In this document: positions 41,421-50,364 of the stretch, one piece after another
Layout: each line of letters starts with the position of its first letter
Position numbering within the stretch: the first letter of the stretch is position 1
Origin: Avrilella dinanensis
GTDB lineage: Bacteria; Bacteroidota; Bacteroidia; Flavobacteriales; Flavobacteriaceae
Assembly: GCF_002807015.1 (NCBI RefSeq)
Contig: NZ_NIPO01000001.1
Location: 821,404-885,403, forward strand
Reading direction: 5' to 3'
Length of the DNA stretch: 64,000 nt
The notes under the pieces: generated by a model
Told to the model about the DNA's origin: nothing
The model's input: only the letters and a program-made list of their open reading frames with translations
The model's database searches: none
Position numbers and translations under genes: made by a program

Positions 41421-44400
41421 TTAGTTTTGAATAGATGAATTTCTTTTGGTTTCTTCGGCTTTAATTTTGTTCAGCTCGGTTTGAGCCTCGCTCACAACAT
41501 CTGAATACTGTTTAAAGTTCGTAATAACGTTTTCCAAAATATAAGTAGCCTGATAGCTGTCTTTCAGTCCGTAATAATTTTTCGCCATCAAAATCAATCC
41601 TTTGGCACCGTAATATTTATGGGCAGAGTAATCTTTGGCTAATTTTTGCACTACCTGATTAGAGCTTTCATATTGCCCGGCTTTGTTTTTGTAATAAGCA
41701 TCGTAATATAAAGTCTCTGCTGCCAAAGCTCCGCGGGCTTCTTTCTGAATCTCGGCAAACAAACGCTGAGCTTCCTGATGATTGCTGTTTCTGAAAGCCT
41801 GTCTTGCCAATATTATTTGGGCATCTAAAAGCATTTGCTTGTCTGATTTTTTGTTTTTCAGTACTTTATCGGCATAAGCACTTGCTTTTTCGTCATTGTT
41901 TTGCTTTTCGTATAATTTCATCAGGTTTGCCTGAGCGAAAATCTTATTTTGCTCATGTCCGGCACTACTTTCTAGTTTGGTCAAAGCACGAACGGCATCA
42001 TCGTCTTTATTTTGCTGTAAATAAATGGTTGCCAGTTTCGTCCAGGCTGTTTCTGTATATTCATTCTGAGATGCCTCCGTTACTTTATTGTAATGCGGAA
42101 TGGCTTTATCCTGATTATTTTCAGCAAAATATAATTCAGCCAGATTGAAATGAGCTTTCAGAGAATGAATTCCGGTCGGATAATTTTTCAAATAGTTATT
42201 AAAGAAAGTAATCGCCTGCTGATTTTCCTGCTGAGCCAGTTTCTGCTCTGCTGCCTGATAAGTGTCATTATCCAATTCGGCTTGCGAAATATCCACAAAA
42301 TCAATATTTTGTACCCAGGCAGCAAATTCATCAGTACGCCCGGTTTCCCGATAAATGATTCGTGCATTTTGCACAGCCTCCACCGCATCATTCGTTCCAG
42401 GAAAATCACTGACCACTTTTTTATATTTCTGCAAAGCGTCGCCATTTTGCTGATTATTATAAAAAACAAGCCCTTGTCTCAAAATCGCTTTAGGCACAAA
42501 CGGACTGGAAGAATATTGAGTAATCAACTTATCAAATGTCTGTATTGCCAACTGATTTTGGTTGGTATTGGCATAAGAACTTCCCAATTCATACAAGGCA
42601 TCATCGGCATAATTCGACTGCGGGTTATTCGTTGAAAAATCTTGCAAAGCCTTATTCATTTTAGCTTGCTCTCCTACCAAACCATACGTGATAGCTTTCT
42701 GGAATTCAGCATAATCCTTGTCAGATGAGTTACTTGAAATAACCTGATTATAGGCTTCTGCAGCAGCCCAGTATTTTCCGTTCATAAATTCGCTGTCAGC
42801 AAGCCTGAGGTAAGCGTCCGTTTTTTTATCGCCCGTTGCAGACTGATCGACATAAGCCGAAAAATGCTTCGCCGCTTTGTCAAATTCTTTGAGTTTAAAA
42901 GCCGTATAGCCCAAACTGTACTGAATATTTTTGTATTCCGGGGTTTTATCGGCATGCAGCTGGTCTCTGAACAACGTATAATTTTTATATGCGTCCTGAT
43001 ATTTGTTCAAGGCATATTCTGTTTCGGCACGCCAATAAGTTGCCCTTGCCAGCATTTTGTGGTCTGACCGCTCAGCGATAGATTTTTGCAACATTCCTAA
43101 AGCCTCGGTATATTTTCCTTCACCATATAATTCCAAACCTCTGTAAAAAGTAACTTTCTGATAAGCTGCCCGATGTGACGGTGTTTTGTTTTCTTCCAGC
43201 AAACGTAGGGCTTCTTTGTAATTTTTTGAAGAAATATAAGAATCTATCAGCAAATCATTGATTTCCGATTTCCCCGCTGAGTTCGGGTAAGCCGACAAAA
43301 AGTTTGTCAATACTTCGGGTACACTTTGGTACGGGTTTCCGATTTCGTAACTCAATTTGGCATAATTCAAATAAGCATCTTCCGAAATCTGTGGATTAAA
43401 CAACATTTCCGAAGCATTTTTGAATGCATTCAGTGCTTGTGGTTTTTGCTCTAAAATCAAATAACTTTCACCCAAATGATAGTAGGCATTTTGTGCTACG
43501 GCATCTGTTCCACCAATGATTTTATTGAATTCATTAATGGCTTTTTGGTAATTTTTTTGCTGGTAATAAACATACCCCAACTGGTAAAAATCGGTATTGC
43601 TCCACTTACCATCTTTGCCTTTATATGCCAACAGATAAGGTAGAGCCTCATCGTATTGTTTAAGGTTAAAATAACTTTCTCCAATAATTTTGTTTAGTTC
43701 AGATTGCTCTTCCGGTGTCGATTTGTCTAACTGGGACAACCCTTCTTCAATAGCTTTTTCAAATGCACCTGCTTTAAAATTCATATCAGATTGGTAATAA
43801 CCCAATTTTTCGGCATATTTATCCCGCTCGCCTACTTCGCCAAACAAATCCTGAGCCGTTTGATAATCGTCCTGTAGATAAGCGATATATCCGGTATAAT
43901 ATTTGGCTTGCTCGCCGTAATCTTCCGAATCCTGAATTTTATCGAAATAATTTTTTGCCCGGTTATAGTTTTTGTTTTCAAAATAAGCATAAGCTTTATT
44001 AAAGTACAATCTCTCCCGGTTTTGTTCCGACAGCATATTTTCGTTTACACGCTCTGCATAACGAAGTGCCTGCTGATAATCACCTTGTTTAAAATAAAAA
44101 TTACTGATAGCCATATATGCCTGAGGTTGCTTGGCACTGGTCGGATAGTTATTCACAAACTGATTGACCTTTTCCTCAGCCCCGTCCTGATTGAGAGAAA
44201 CGGCACAAAAAGCGATATAATAGGCACAATCGGCCTGCATTTCCTGTGATATTTCCCGGTCGTTAATCTGGTCAAATAGATTTTGAGCCGCCGCATACTG
44301 TTCTTCTCTGAACAGAGTAACTGCTTTGTCAAAATCTGTATTGGAATGGGTATAACCGATTGATTGCTGGGCAAACATTTGTCCGCAGCCAAAAGCCGCC

Positions 44401-44432
44401 AGCGTATATAATAGAAAGCTTCTTTTACGCAT
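41421..44432 (-). CDS. Large periplasmic TPR-repeat protein
   Basis: Protein of 1003 residues with a signal peptide (MRKRSFLLYTLAAFGCGQMFAQ; signal peptidase I cleavage after FAQ is likely, although a lipobox-like FGC is present). The mature chain is almost entirely tetratricopeptide repeats, with dozens of 34-residue units of the type 'YYLGYVYYQQKNYQKAINEFNKII'. It is probably a scaffold in the periplasm or on the outer membrane for the barrel protein encoded 7 bases downstream. The frame extends upstream to 44549, but the ATG at 44432 gives the proper signal peptide and is preceded by a TATATTTG -7 element (44448-44455). Confidence 0.85.
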   Translation of the reverse strand: MRKRSFLLYTLAAFGCGQMFAQQSIGYTHSNTDFDKAVTLFREEQYAAAQNLFDQINDREISQEMQADCAYYIAFCAVSLNQDGAEEKVNQFVNNYPTSAKQPQAYMAISNFYFKQGDYQQALRYAERVNENMLSEQNRERLYFNKAYAYFENKNYNRAKNYFDKIQDSEDYGEQAKYYTGYIAYLQDDYQTAQDLFGEVGERDKYAEKLGYYQSDMNFKAGAFEKAIEEGLSQLDKSTPEEQSELNKIIGESYFNLKQYDEALPYLLAYKGKDGKWSNTDFYQLGYVYYQQKNYQKAINEFNKIIGGTDAVAQNAYYHLGESYLILEQKPQALNAFKNASEMLFNPQISEDAYLNYAKLSYEIGNPYQSVPEVLTNFLSAYPNSAGKSEINDLLIDSYISSKNYKEALRLLEENKTPSHRAAYQKVTFYRGLELYGEGKYTEALGMLQKSIAERSDHKMLARATYWRAETEYALNKYQDAYKNYTLFRDQLHADKTPEYKNIQYSLGYTAFKLKEFDKAAKHFSAYVDQSATGDKKTDAYLRLADSEFMNGKYWAAAEAYNQVISSNSSDKDYAEFQKAITYGLVGEQAKMNKALQDFSTNNPQSNYADDALYELGSSYANTNQNQLAIQTFDKLITQYSSSPFVPKAILRQGLVFYNNQQNGDALQKYKKVVSDFPGTNDAVEAVQNARIIYRETGRTDEFAAWVQNIDFVDISQAELDNDTYQAAEQKLAQQENQQAITFFNNYLKNYPTGIHSLKAHFNLAELYFAENNQDKAIPHYNKVTEASQNEYTETAWTKLATIYLQQNKDDDAVRALTKLESSAGHEQNKIFAQANLMKLYEKQNNDEKASAYADKVLKNKKSDKQMLLDAQIILARQAFRNSNHQEAQRLFAEIQKEARGALAAETLYYDAYYKNKAGQYESSNQVVQKLAKDYSAHKYYGAKGLILMAKNYYGLKDSYQATYILENVITNFKQYSDVVSEAQTELNKIKAEETKRNSSIQN

Positions 44433-44447
44433 AAAAAGTTTTTGTTT

Positions 44448-44455
44448 CAAATATA
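44448..44455 (-). promoter_or_regulatory. -7 element of the TPR-barrel operon
   Basis: TATATTTG on the minus strand, 16 bases before the TPR protein ATG at 44432. Confidence 0.55.
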
Positions 44456-44536
44456 TAAAATATATGTAAGCAGAAAAGTTATAAAGCTGATAAAAGTAGA
44501 AAAGTTTATTGGTGCACAAAAAAATATTTCCGATTA

Positions 44537-44596
44537 TCATTCCGAGCATAGCAAGGAACGAGCGACGAGGAATCTAAGAGCCTGTTTAAATTATAA
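44537..44596 (+). repeat. Composite intergenic repeat (TCATTCCG...GGAATCT joined to a GAGCCTG end)
   Basis: TCATTCCGAGC...GAGGAATCT (44537-44574) is of the same general type as the repeats at 3298 and 51652. It is directly followed by TAA and then GAGCCTGTTTAAATT (44578 on), which matches the terminal repeat of the element at 11025. No second end was found, so the element is partial. Confidence 0.6.
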
Positions 44597-44665
44597 ATAT
44601 TATTTCAAACGTTTTATTTCATTTCAAAAAATATTCCTATTTTTATAGAAAAGAAAATAATTGCT

Positions 44666-46204
44666 ATGCTTGTAAAAATATTCGGAAGTGCCGTTTTTGG
44701 CATTAATGCGACCACAATTACCATTGAAGTAAATATTGACAAAGGCGTTGGTTACCATTTAGTAGGATTGCCCGACAATGCTGTTAAAGAAAGTAGCTAC
44801 CGGATTGCTGCTGCCTTGTCAAACACAGGTTTTAATCTTCCCGGGAAAAGAATTACCATTAATATGGCACCCGCTGATATGCGAAAGGAAGGTTCAGCTT
44901 ATGATTTGCCTATTGCTATGGGGATTTTAGCTGCGTCGGGACAAATCAAACAGCAAAATTTTGATGATTGCGTAATTATGGGCGAACTCTCTCTCGACGG
45001 AAGTGTGCAGCCAGTCAAAGGAGCTTTACCTATGGCAATTGAAGCAAAAAAAGAAGGTTTTAAAACATTATTTGTACCCAAAGTTAATGAAAAGGAAGCC
45101 GCTGTTGTTCAGGGCGTTGATGTATACGGCATTGATAATATCAAACAGTTGATTGACCATATTGAAGGTCAAAATTATATGCAACCCACCAAATTAAATG
45201 AAAATGAGCTTTTTGCAGAAGAAAATGATGTTTTTTCTGCTGATTTTTCTGAAGTAAAAGGTCAGGAAAGCATAAAACGTGCAATGGAAATTGCAGCAGC
45301 AGGCGGACATAATATTTTGCTTATTGGTCCTCCGGGTTCAGGAAAAACCATGCTCGCTAAGCGATTACCAAGCATTTTGCCGCCAATGACTTTGGAAGAA
45401 GCTTTGGAAACCACCAAAATACACAGTGTTGTCGGCAAAGCTGTCAATGTAGGGCTAATCCGGAAAAGACCATTTCGCAACCCACATCACACAGCTTCGA
45501 GTGTGTCGTTGGTTGGAGGCGGGAGTTATCCACAACCGGGCGAAATTTCTTTGGCACATAATGGAGTCTTATTCTTAGATGAATTACCCGAATTTAAACG
45601 CGAAGTACTGGAAGTGATGCGGCAGCCTTTGGAAGACAGAGAAGTAACGATTGCCAGAGCCAGATTCACGGTGTCTTATCCGTCATCTTTTATGCTGGTT
45701 GCCAGTATGAATCCGTCGCCAAGCGGTTATTTCAACGATGGCTCGGCACCGATTACTTCCACGCCGCAGGAAATGGCAAGATACTTGAATAAAATATCCG
45801 GACCATTGCTGGACAGGATTGATATTCACATTGAAGTTAATCCGGTACCGTTTGAAAAATTATCAGACCGCTCAACGGCAGAAAAAAGTGACGATATTAG
45901 AAAGAGAGTGATTGCTGCCAGAAAAATTCAGTCAGAAAGGTTTAAAGATTTTGAAGGCATTCATTACAATGCACAAATGAGTTCAAAACTGATAAAACAG
46001 CATTGCAATCCTGATGAAATGTCATTGAATTTACTCAAAAATGCTATGGAAAAACTAAATTTATCTGCTCGTGCTTATGACAGAATTTTGAAAGTATCAC
46101 GTACGATTGCTGATTTAGACAATGCCGAAAATGTACAATCCGTTCACATTGCCGAAGCAATTCAATACCGAAGTTTAGACCGTGAAGATTGGATTAGTGG
46201 TTGA
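44666..46204 (+). CDS. comM: YifB/ComM-family AAA+ ATPase (Mg chelatase-like)
   Basis: Protein of 512 residues. The N-terminal Lon-protease-like fold (about 1-170, 'VGLPDNAVKESSYRIAAAL') is followed by the AAA+ module with Walker A GPPGSGKTM (about 224-232), Walker B 'GVLFLDELPEF', and 'NPHHTASSVSLVGGG'. A C-terminal Mg-chelatase domain ends the protein ('NLSARAYDRILKVSRTIADLD'). ComM in naturally competent bacteria is a helicase promoting branch migration of incoming DNA; no other competence gene is nearby here. It diverges from the TPR gene. Confidence 0.93.
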   Translation: MLVKIFGSAVFGINATTITIEVNIDKGVGYHLVGLPDNAVKESSYRIAAALSNTGFNLPGKRITINMAPADMRKEGSAYDLPIAMGILAASGQIKQQNFDDCVIMGELSLDGSVQPVKGALPMAIEAKKEGFKTLFVPKVNEKEAAVVQGVDVYGIDNIKQLIDHIEGQNYMQPTKLNENELFAEENDVFSADFSEVKGQESIKRAMEIAAAGGHNILLIGPPGSGKTMLAKRLPSILPPMTLEEALETTKIHSVVGKAVNVGLIRKRPFRNPHHTASSVSLVGGGSYPQPGEISLAHNGVLFLDELPEFKREVLEVMRQPLEDREVTIARARFTVSYPSSFMLVASMNPSPSGYFNDGSAPITSTPQEMARYLNKISGPLLDRIDIHIEVNPVPFEKLSDRSTAEKSDDIRKRVIAARKIQSERFKDFEGIHYNAQMSSKLIKQHCNPDEMSLNLLKNAMEKLNLSARAYDRILKVSRTIADLDNAENVQSVHIAEAIQYRSLDREDWISG

Positions 46205-46212
46205 TTGTTTGA

Positions 46213-46236
46213 GAGTGACCGAGTAACCGAGTGACC
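46213..46236 (+). repeat. Three tandem 8-bp units after comM
   Basis: GAGTGACC, GAGTAACC and GAGTGACC stand in tandem just after the comM stop codon, followed by a looser GGAAGTGAC. They are noncoding and of unknown significance. Confidence 0.6.
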
Positions 46237-46262
46237 GGAAGTGACGAAGTTTAAAGTTAAAC

Positions 46263-46299
46263 AAAAATCCGCTTCACGGTTTGTGAAGCGGATTTTTTT
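46263..46299. terminator. Bidirectional terminator between comM and the T9SS cargo gene
   Basis: AAAAATCCGCTTCAC (46263-46277) and GTGAAGCGGATTTTT (46283-46297) form a perfect 15-bp stem with a 5-base loop, and A/T runs lie on both sides. Confidence 0.93.
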
Positions 46300-46320
46300 A
46301 ATAACTTATTCAAAATCATA

Positions 46321-47076
46321 TTACTTTTTAATCCATTTTCTGGTAGTGATACTATTTTCATTTCCATCAATTACTTTTATCAAATAATTTCCTGTTTGAA
46401 GTGATAAAGCATCAACAGAAGTAGTTTCGTCACTGATGTTTCCTGTTAATACGATTCGTCCCATCAAGTCAAATACCTGAAAGCTACGGGCGTCTAAACT
46501 TAAATCTGTGTATAAGAATAATTGCCCATTACCTGGATTTGGAAAAACAGCCACGCGTTCGTCTTTCATGTCAATGATTTCTGTACCCACATTGCCTTTC
46601 CTTACGATAAATGTTGCTGTTTGTTCTTCGGCAATTTCGGTTTCAGTTTCGTCTGTATAAAAGAAAACTTTAACCGTTACAGTACCTACTCCATCATCTG
46701 CATATTCCGGTACATAAATTTGTGGCTTAAGCTCAGAACTTTCTCCAACAGCTATTGTAAAAAACGGTACTTCACTATCATTAGCAATAAATTGATTTAC
46801 CTGGCTTTGGGTGTAACAAGTTTGATTGTCACAAAAAGTGAACAAAGCCCACCCTGCAGGTAAATCTACTTCTTCTAATTTCCATTTTAAATTCTCTATC
46901 GGAGCATCACTTTCATTAAACACATGGTTATACATTGTTACCGCTTCCTCAGTAGGATTGTTACCTGGAGTTCCTTCCGTGGTTTCGTCCATAATTTCAT
47001 GTTCAATAGAGAAAGTCTGGGCAGAAACTATTGATGCAAAAGCTATGGCTGCCATTGAAAATATAAATTTTTTCAT
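46321..47076 (-). CDS. Secreted protein with T9SS type A sorting domain, 251 residues
   Basis: The signal peptide (cleavage near IVSAQ) precedes a beta-rich domain (about 20-165) with an isolated Cys pair (FCDNQTC) that could form a disulphide. A linker and a C-terminal type A sorting domain (about 180-251) follow: 'AVFPNPGNGQLFLYTDLSL', 'FQVFDLMGRIVLTGNI', 'LQTGNYLIKVIDG' and the final 'TTRKWIKK'. Such proteins are exported through the type IX secretion system, linked here to the gldE/gldD gliding genes. The function of the body is unknown. Confidence 0.9.
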   Translation of the reverse strand: MKKFIFSMAAIAFASIVSAQTFSIEHEIMDETTEGTPGNNPTEEAVTMYNHVFNESDAPIENLKWKLEEVDLPAGWALFTFCDNQTCYTQSQVNQFIANDSEVPFFTIAVGESSELKPQIYVPEYADDGVGTVTVKVFFYTDETETEIAEEQTATFIVRKGNVGTEIIDMKDERVAVFPNPGNGQLFLYTDLSLDARSFQVFDLMGRIVLTGNISDETTSVDALSLQTGNYLIKVIDGNENSITTRKWIKK

Positions 47077-47111
47077 AATCGTGAAATATTTTTTGTTTCG
47101 GTAAATATATA

Positions 47112-47147
47112 AAAAAATGGATTAATAAAATTTATTAATCCATTTTT
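47112..47147 (-). terminator. Terminator of the larger T9SS cargo gene
   Basis: ATGGATTAATAAA and TTTATTAATCCAT form a long A+T-rich stem with a short loop. On the minus strand it is followed by TTTTTTTA. Confidence 0.82.
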
Positions 47148-47170
47148 ACATTGATTTTTAACTTTTACAA

Positions 47171-49117
47171 TTAATTTTTAACAAATTTTCTCTGTGTAGA
47201 ACCTCCTTCTGTGTTGATATTCAAAATATAAACGCCAGCAGCCAAGTTAGATACATTCAATGTTGTTTGTTGGTTTCCTTCGCTTAATGTTTCAGTAACG
47301 TTCATCACTTCTTGTCCGATAGAGTTAATAACTGTAAAGTTTACGCTCTCACTCATTTTCATTGTTAATGATACATTCAAGATATCGTTAGTAGGGTTAG
47401 GGAATAAATTCAATCCGCTTAAATCCATTATTTTATCAATAGAAACTGCCCCCGTTCTGATTGTGATATTATCAATAAAAATATTATTACCATAACCTGT
47501 TGTTGCTCTGAAAGCGATAAGTGCATCTTCCGGAACTTCTGACAAATCAACAGATCTCATTTCCCATTGATTAGCTGTAGGAATAAAATTATTTGCTGTA
47601 TTTGGAGCCGTAGCTAAGTCACTATTTTCCTGCATCCAGATTCTTGTCCATGTACTTCCACAATCGGTTGAATACACAATCTCCAATCTATCTCCTGATA
47701 CTGCACTTCCTGACTGATATTGAGCATAAGCCAAATAAAAATCCAAAGCACTTTCTTCTGCTAAATTAGCTTTTGGTGTAATATAATATCCCGGAGCTAC
47801 CCCTGTAGGAAGCTGATAACAAGGGTACCATAATAAGAAATCTGAACCGTCATAACCTAAACCATCTGAACTTACTTTAACAATAGGATAACCATTTGAC
47901 GAAGCAGTATAACTAATCCAATCTTCAAGAGGAGTTTCTAAATCATTCATAATCGGTAGCTCGACAGCCTCTGGGTTTAAAACAGTAAATGTTCTTGATA
48001 CTGTATTATCATAATCATTATAATCTACAGTTCCATTAGGGTTATCAACTTTAACTTCCAATCCAACAAATCCAGAGCTATTTAAAGTTATTGCAGGTAA
48101 AGTTACTTCTACAGAACTCCCTGCTGCAAGGTTCCCTGTCCAAGATTCTGTATTCCAATTATCTTCATTACTAAATTTATACAAAATATCGAAAGATGTA
48201 ATCTCCGTTGTCGCTGTATTAGTCACATTTATTATAGCATCATCAAAAGACGCCGGTAAATCACAAACAAGAGACCCTGCTTCAACTTGCAAGTTACTTG
48301 CTGCAACATCGAGATTTGCTTTTTCAATATCCATATTACCATCAGTTCTTGTTGCTTGCAATACTTCCAAAGTAGTATCATCTTGTAAGAAAGCTGCTAA
48401 GAAAACTGAAGGAGGATTGTCATTTACATAGTTCGGTACCGCCCCTGTAATGGTATATGTTCTCGTTTGACCTGCAGTCCAGCTTGTATCAATCGATTGT
48501 CCGTCAGCATTAGGGTACATTTGTCTAACTACATTCTGAAAATGTGTTTCTCCATTAGTCCCCGGAGCAGTACTATACTGTAATTCTTCCGCCAAAGCCA
48601 CTCTTAGCTTGGTGTTAGATTCTGTAGTTGCGGCAGTAGCCGTTACAGTAATCGTAGCAGTAAAAGATTGACCATTACCACTATAAACCGGGTCAGAAAT
48701 AGACATCGTAAAATTAGTGCTTTCTGCCGCTGCATTATCAATATCAGATTGCTGAGCGTGAGCTATCATTCCCACTTGGTCATACTGTATTGCTTGTGGG
48801 TTATTTTCTCCAACTTCATGGTCACCATTAATACGGGCATAAGGAGCTGATCCTACCTGATAGTAATCCATTCTTGCATCTGTAAAAACGGTGTTTTCAT
48901 AATAAATTGGTCCTGCAGAAGGAATAGGGCTTTGGTATTTCAACAGCAAAACCTTCGTTTCATTACCGGGAGTCTCTATTAAAGCCATAAAACCGGGATT
49001 TTGTGAGGCACACGGCCCACAATTTTCCCCAGAAAACTCCTCGATTAAGGCTAACTTCTGTGCATTAGCTGTTCCAATAATCCCTAAAACAGCAATGCTA
49101 AGTAAAATTTTTTTCAT
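47171..49117 (-). CDS. Large T9SS cargo protein with Omp28-like thioredoxin segment
   Basis: Secreted protein of 648 residues. After a signal peptide (MKKILLSIAVLGIIGTANAQ) comes 'LIEEFSGENCGPCASQNP' with a CGPC motif typical of Omp28-like thioredoxin-fold proteins (about 22-230). A CARDB/Ig-like region (about 270-375) and a choice-of-anchor-J-like jelly roll (about 380-565, 'APGYYITPKANLAEESALDFYLAYAQY') follow. A C-terminal type A sorting domain (about 575-648, 'LFPNPTNDILNVSL', 'AAGVYILNINTEGGSTQRKFVKN') closes the chain. It is probably exposed on the surface. It lies upstream of the smaller T9SS cargo gene on the same strand with its own terminator. Confidence 0.9.
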   Translation of the reverse strand: MKKILLSIAVLGIIGTANAQKLALIEEFSGENCGPCASQNPGFMALIETPGNETKVLLLKYQSPIPSAGPIYYENTVFTDARMDYYQVGSAPYARINGDHEVGENNPQAIQYDQVGMIAHAQQSDIDNAAAESTNFTMSISDPVYSGNGQSFTATITVTATAATTESNTKLRVALAEELQYSTAPGTNGETHFQNVVRQMYPNADGQSIDTSWTAGQTRTYTITGAVPNYVNDNPPSVFLAAFLQDDTTLEVLQATRTDGNMDIEKANLDVAASNLQVEAGSLVCDLPASFDDAIINVTNTATTEITSFDILYKFSNEDNWNTESWTGNLAAGSSVEVTLPAITLNSSGFVGLEVKVDNPNGTVDYNDYDNTVSRTFTVLNPEAVELPIMNDLETPLEDWISYTASSNGYPIVKVSSDGLGYDGSDFLLWYPCYQLPTGVAPGYYITPKANLAEESALDFYLAYAQYQSGSAVSGDRLEIVYSTDCGSTWTRIWMQENSDLATAPNTANNFIPTANQWEMRSVDLSEVPEDALIAFRATTGYGNNIFIDNITIRTGAVSIDKIMDLSGLNLFPNPTNDILNVSLTMKMSESVNFTVINSIGQEVMNVTETLSEGNQQTTLNVSNLAAGVYILNINTEGGSTQRKFVKN

Positions 49118-49237
49118 ACTTCTATACTTTTTAAATGTTATATAAAAAAATGTTTAATAATAAATTTCGATGAAATTAATTTATTTTTTTGTCTCTCACA
49201 AATTTTTCTTAAAAATAATTTCCTCCGAGTATATTTT

Positions 49238-49702
49238 TTAACAATTAAGTACCAGTATTTTACCTACTTCACTGCAAACCCACTCCAAGAATCTTTCGTC
49301 TTTTTCTGTGAAAGGATTTAAAGTTTCTGAGTCAATATCAATCTGTCCGATATTTTTTCCGTTTACAAAAACCGGAATTACGATTTCGGATTTCACAGTC
49401 AGGCTGCAAGCGATATAGTTATCTTGTGCTTTCACGTCCGGAACGACAAAATTTTGATTGGACACAGCAACCTGTCCGCAAATTCCTTTACCGAAAGGAA
49501 TAATGGTATGGTCTGTCGGAGTGCCGGAATATTGGGCAAGCTCCAGCACTTTCTCATCTTCTTTATGAAAATAAAAGCCCACCCAATCGTAATGAGTAAC
49601 TTTGCTACGAAGCAAATCACAGATACTTTGTAGCTTTTCTTCTGTCGAAAGCGTTGAATGCAGGATTGTACTTTCGATTGTATTTTTGAGATTAGTAAAC
49701 AT
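49238..49702 (-). CDS. GAF-domain protein, free methionine-(R)-sulfoxide reductase-like
   Basis: Single-GAF protein of 154 residues similar to fRMsr (MsrC, E. coli YebR), which reduces free methionine-(R)-sulfoxide. Matching segments are 'YDWVGFYFHKEDEKVLELAQYSG', 'IPFGKGICGQVA' and 'DVKAQDNYIACSLTVKSEIVIPVFVNGKNIGQIDIDSETLNPF'. C75 and C99 correspond to two of the three family cysteines. The one usually ten residues before the GxCG motif is H65 here, so the disulphide chemistry may differ. It starts 14 bases after miaE and shares its strand, so they are probably co-transcribed. Confidence 0.85.
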   Translation of the reverse strand: MFTNLKNTIESTILHSTLSTEEKLQSICDLLRSKVTHYDWVGFYFHKEDEKVLELAQYSGTPTDHTIIPFGKGICGQVAVSNQNFVVPDVKAQDNYIACSLTVKSEIVIPVFVNGKNIGQIDIDSETLNPFTEKDERFLEWVCSEVGKILVLNC

Positions 49703-49716
49703 GTTAATTTCTTTTA

Positions 49717-50298
49717 TTATCCGTGAACAAATTCTTTCTTTCCATAGCTTTGAATGAGTTTTCCTTCAAAATCCAGCCATTCTTTCCAACGTTTGTCCAC
49801 ATCAATACGTTCAGTATATTTTCGGGCAAATTTCAAAAAAGTCGTGTAGTGATTAGCTTCACTAATCATCAAATCACGGTAAAATTTCGCCAGCTCTCCA
49901 TCTTTAATATTCTCGGACAAAACTCTGAAACGCTCACAGCTTCGAGCTTCAATCATGGCAGCGAAAAGTAATCGGTCAATAAAAGCATCATTCCGACTGC
50001 CGTCTTTTTTCATGAATTTATAGAGTTTGCTCACATAGTCGTCCTCGCGTTGCATACCTAATTTATAACCGCGTTCTTTGATGATTTCATGTACCATCTT
50101 AAAATGTTCCATTTCCTCAATAGCAATTTCGGTCAATGTGGTAACCAAATCTTCATATTGAGAATTCAGCATAATAAGCGAAATTGCATTGGTTGCCGCT
50201 TTTTGTTCACACCAGGCGTGGTCGGTTAAAATTTCTTCTATATTATCTTCGGCAATATTCGCCCAACGCGGGTCGGTCAATAATTTGAGTCCTAACAT
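49717..50298 (-). CDS. miaE: tRNA-(ms2io6A37) hydroxylase MiaE
   Basis: Di-iron oxygenase of 193 residues that hydroxylates 2-methylthio-N6-isopentenyladenosine at tRNA position 37. The helical bundle has the ligand motifs 'DHAWCEQKAA' (about 26-35), 'EMEHFKMVHE' (about 62-71), 'EARSCERFRVL' and 'SEANHYTTFL', matching the Glu and His positions of the family. It diverges from the glycosyltransferase gene and leads a two-gene unit with the fRMsr-like protein, both dealing with sulfur-linked or redox chemistry. Confidence 0.92.
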   Translation of the reverse strand: MLGLKLLTDPRWANIAEDNIEEILTDHAWCEQKAATNAISLIMLNSQYEDLVTTLTEIAIEEMEHFKMVHEIIKERGYKLGMQREDDYVSKLYKFMKKDGSRNDAFIDRLLFAAMIEARSCERFRVLSENIKDGELAKFYRDLMISEANHYTTFLKFARKYTERIDVDKRWKEWLDFEGKLIQSYGKKEFVHG

Positions 50299-50339
50299 AG
50301 TTTGTCTTTTTTATACAAAACAAAGTTAATCAAATTAAC

Positions 50340-50347
50340 TACATTTG
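50340..50347 (+). promoter_or_regulatory. -7 element TACATTTG of the glycosyltransferase gene
   Basis: Perfect TAnnTTTG match 17 bases before the ATG at 50365. It overlaps the longer frame that begins at 50302, arguing for the later start. Confidence 0.55.
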
Positions 50348-50364
50348 TGTTTATATTTAATGGT

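Noticed and set aside
42150..42635. 161-residue plus-strand frame opposite the TPR gene
   Set aside because: Antisense shadow of TPR coding sequence, without a start signal or recognisable domain.
46213..46236. Tandem 8-bp units considered as a CRISPR or satellite array
   Set aside because: Only three units without spacers; no cas genes in the window.
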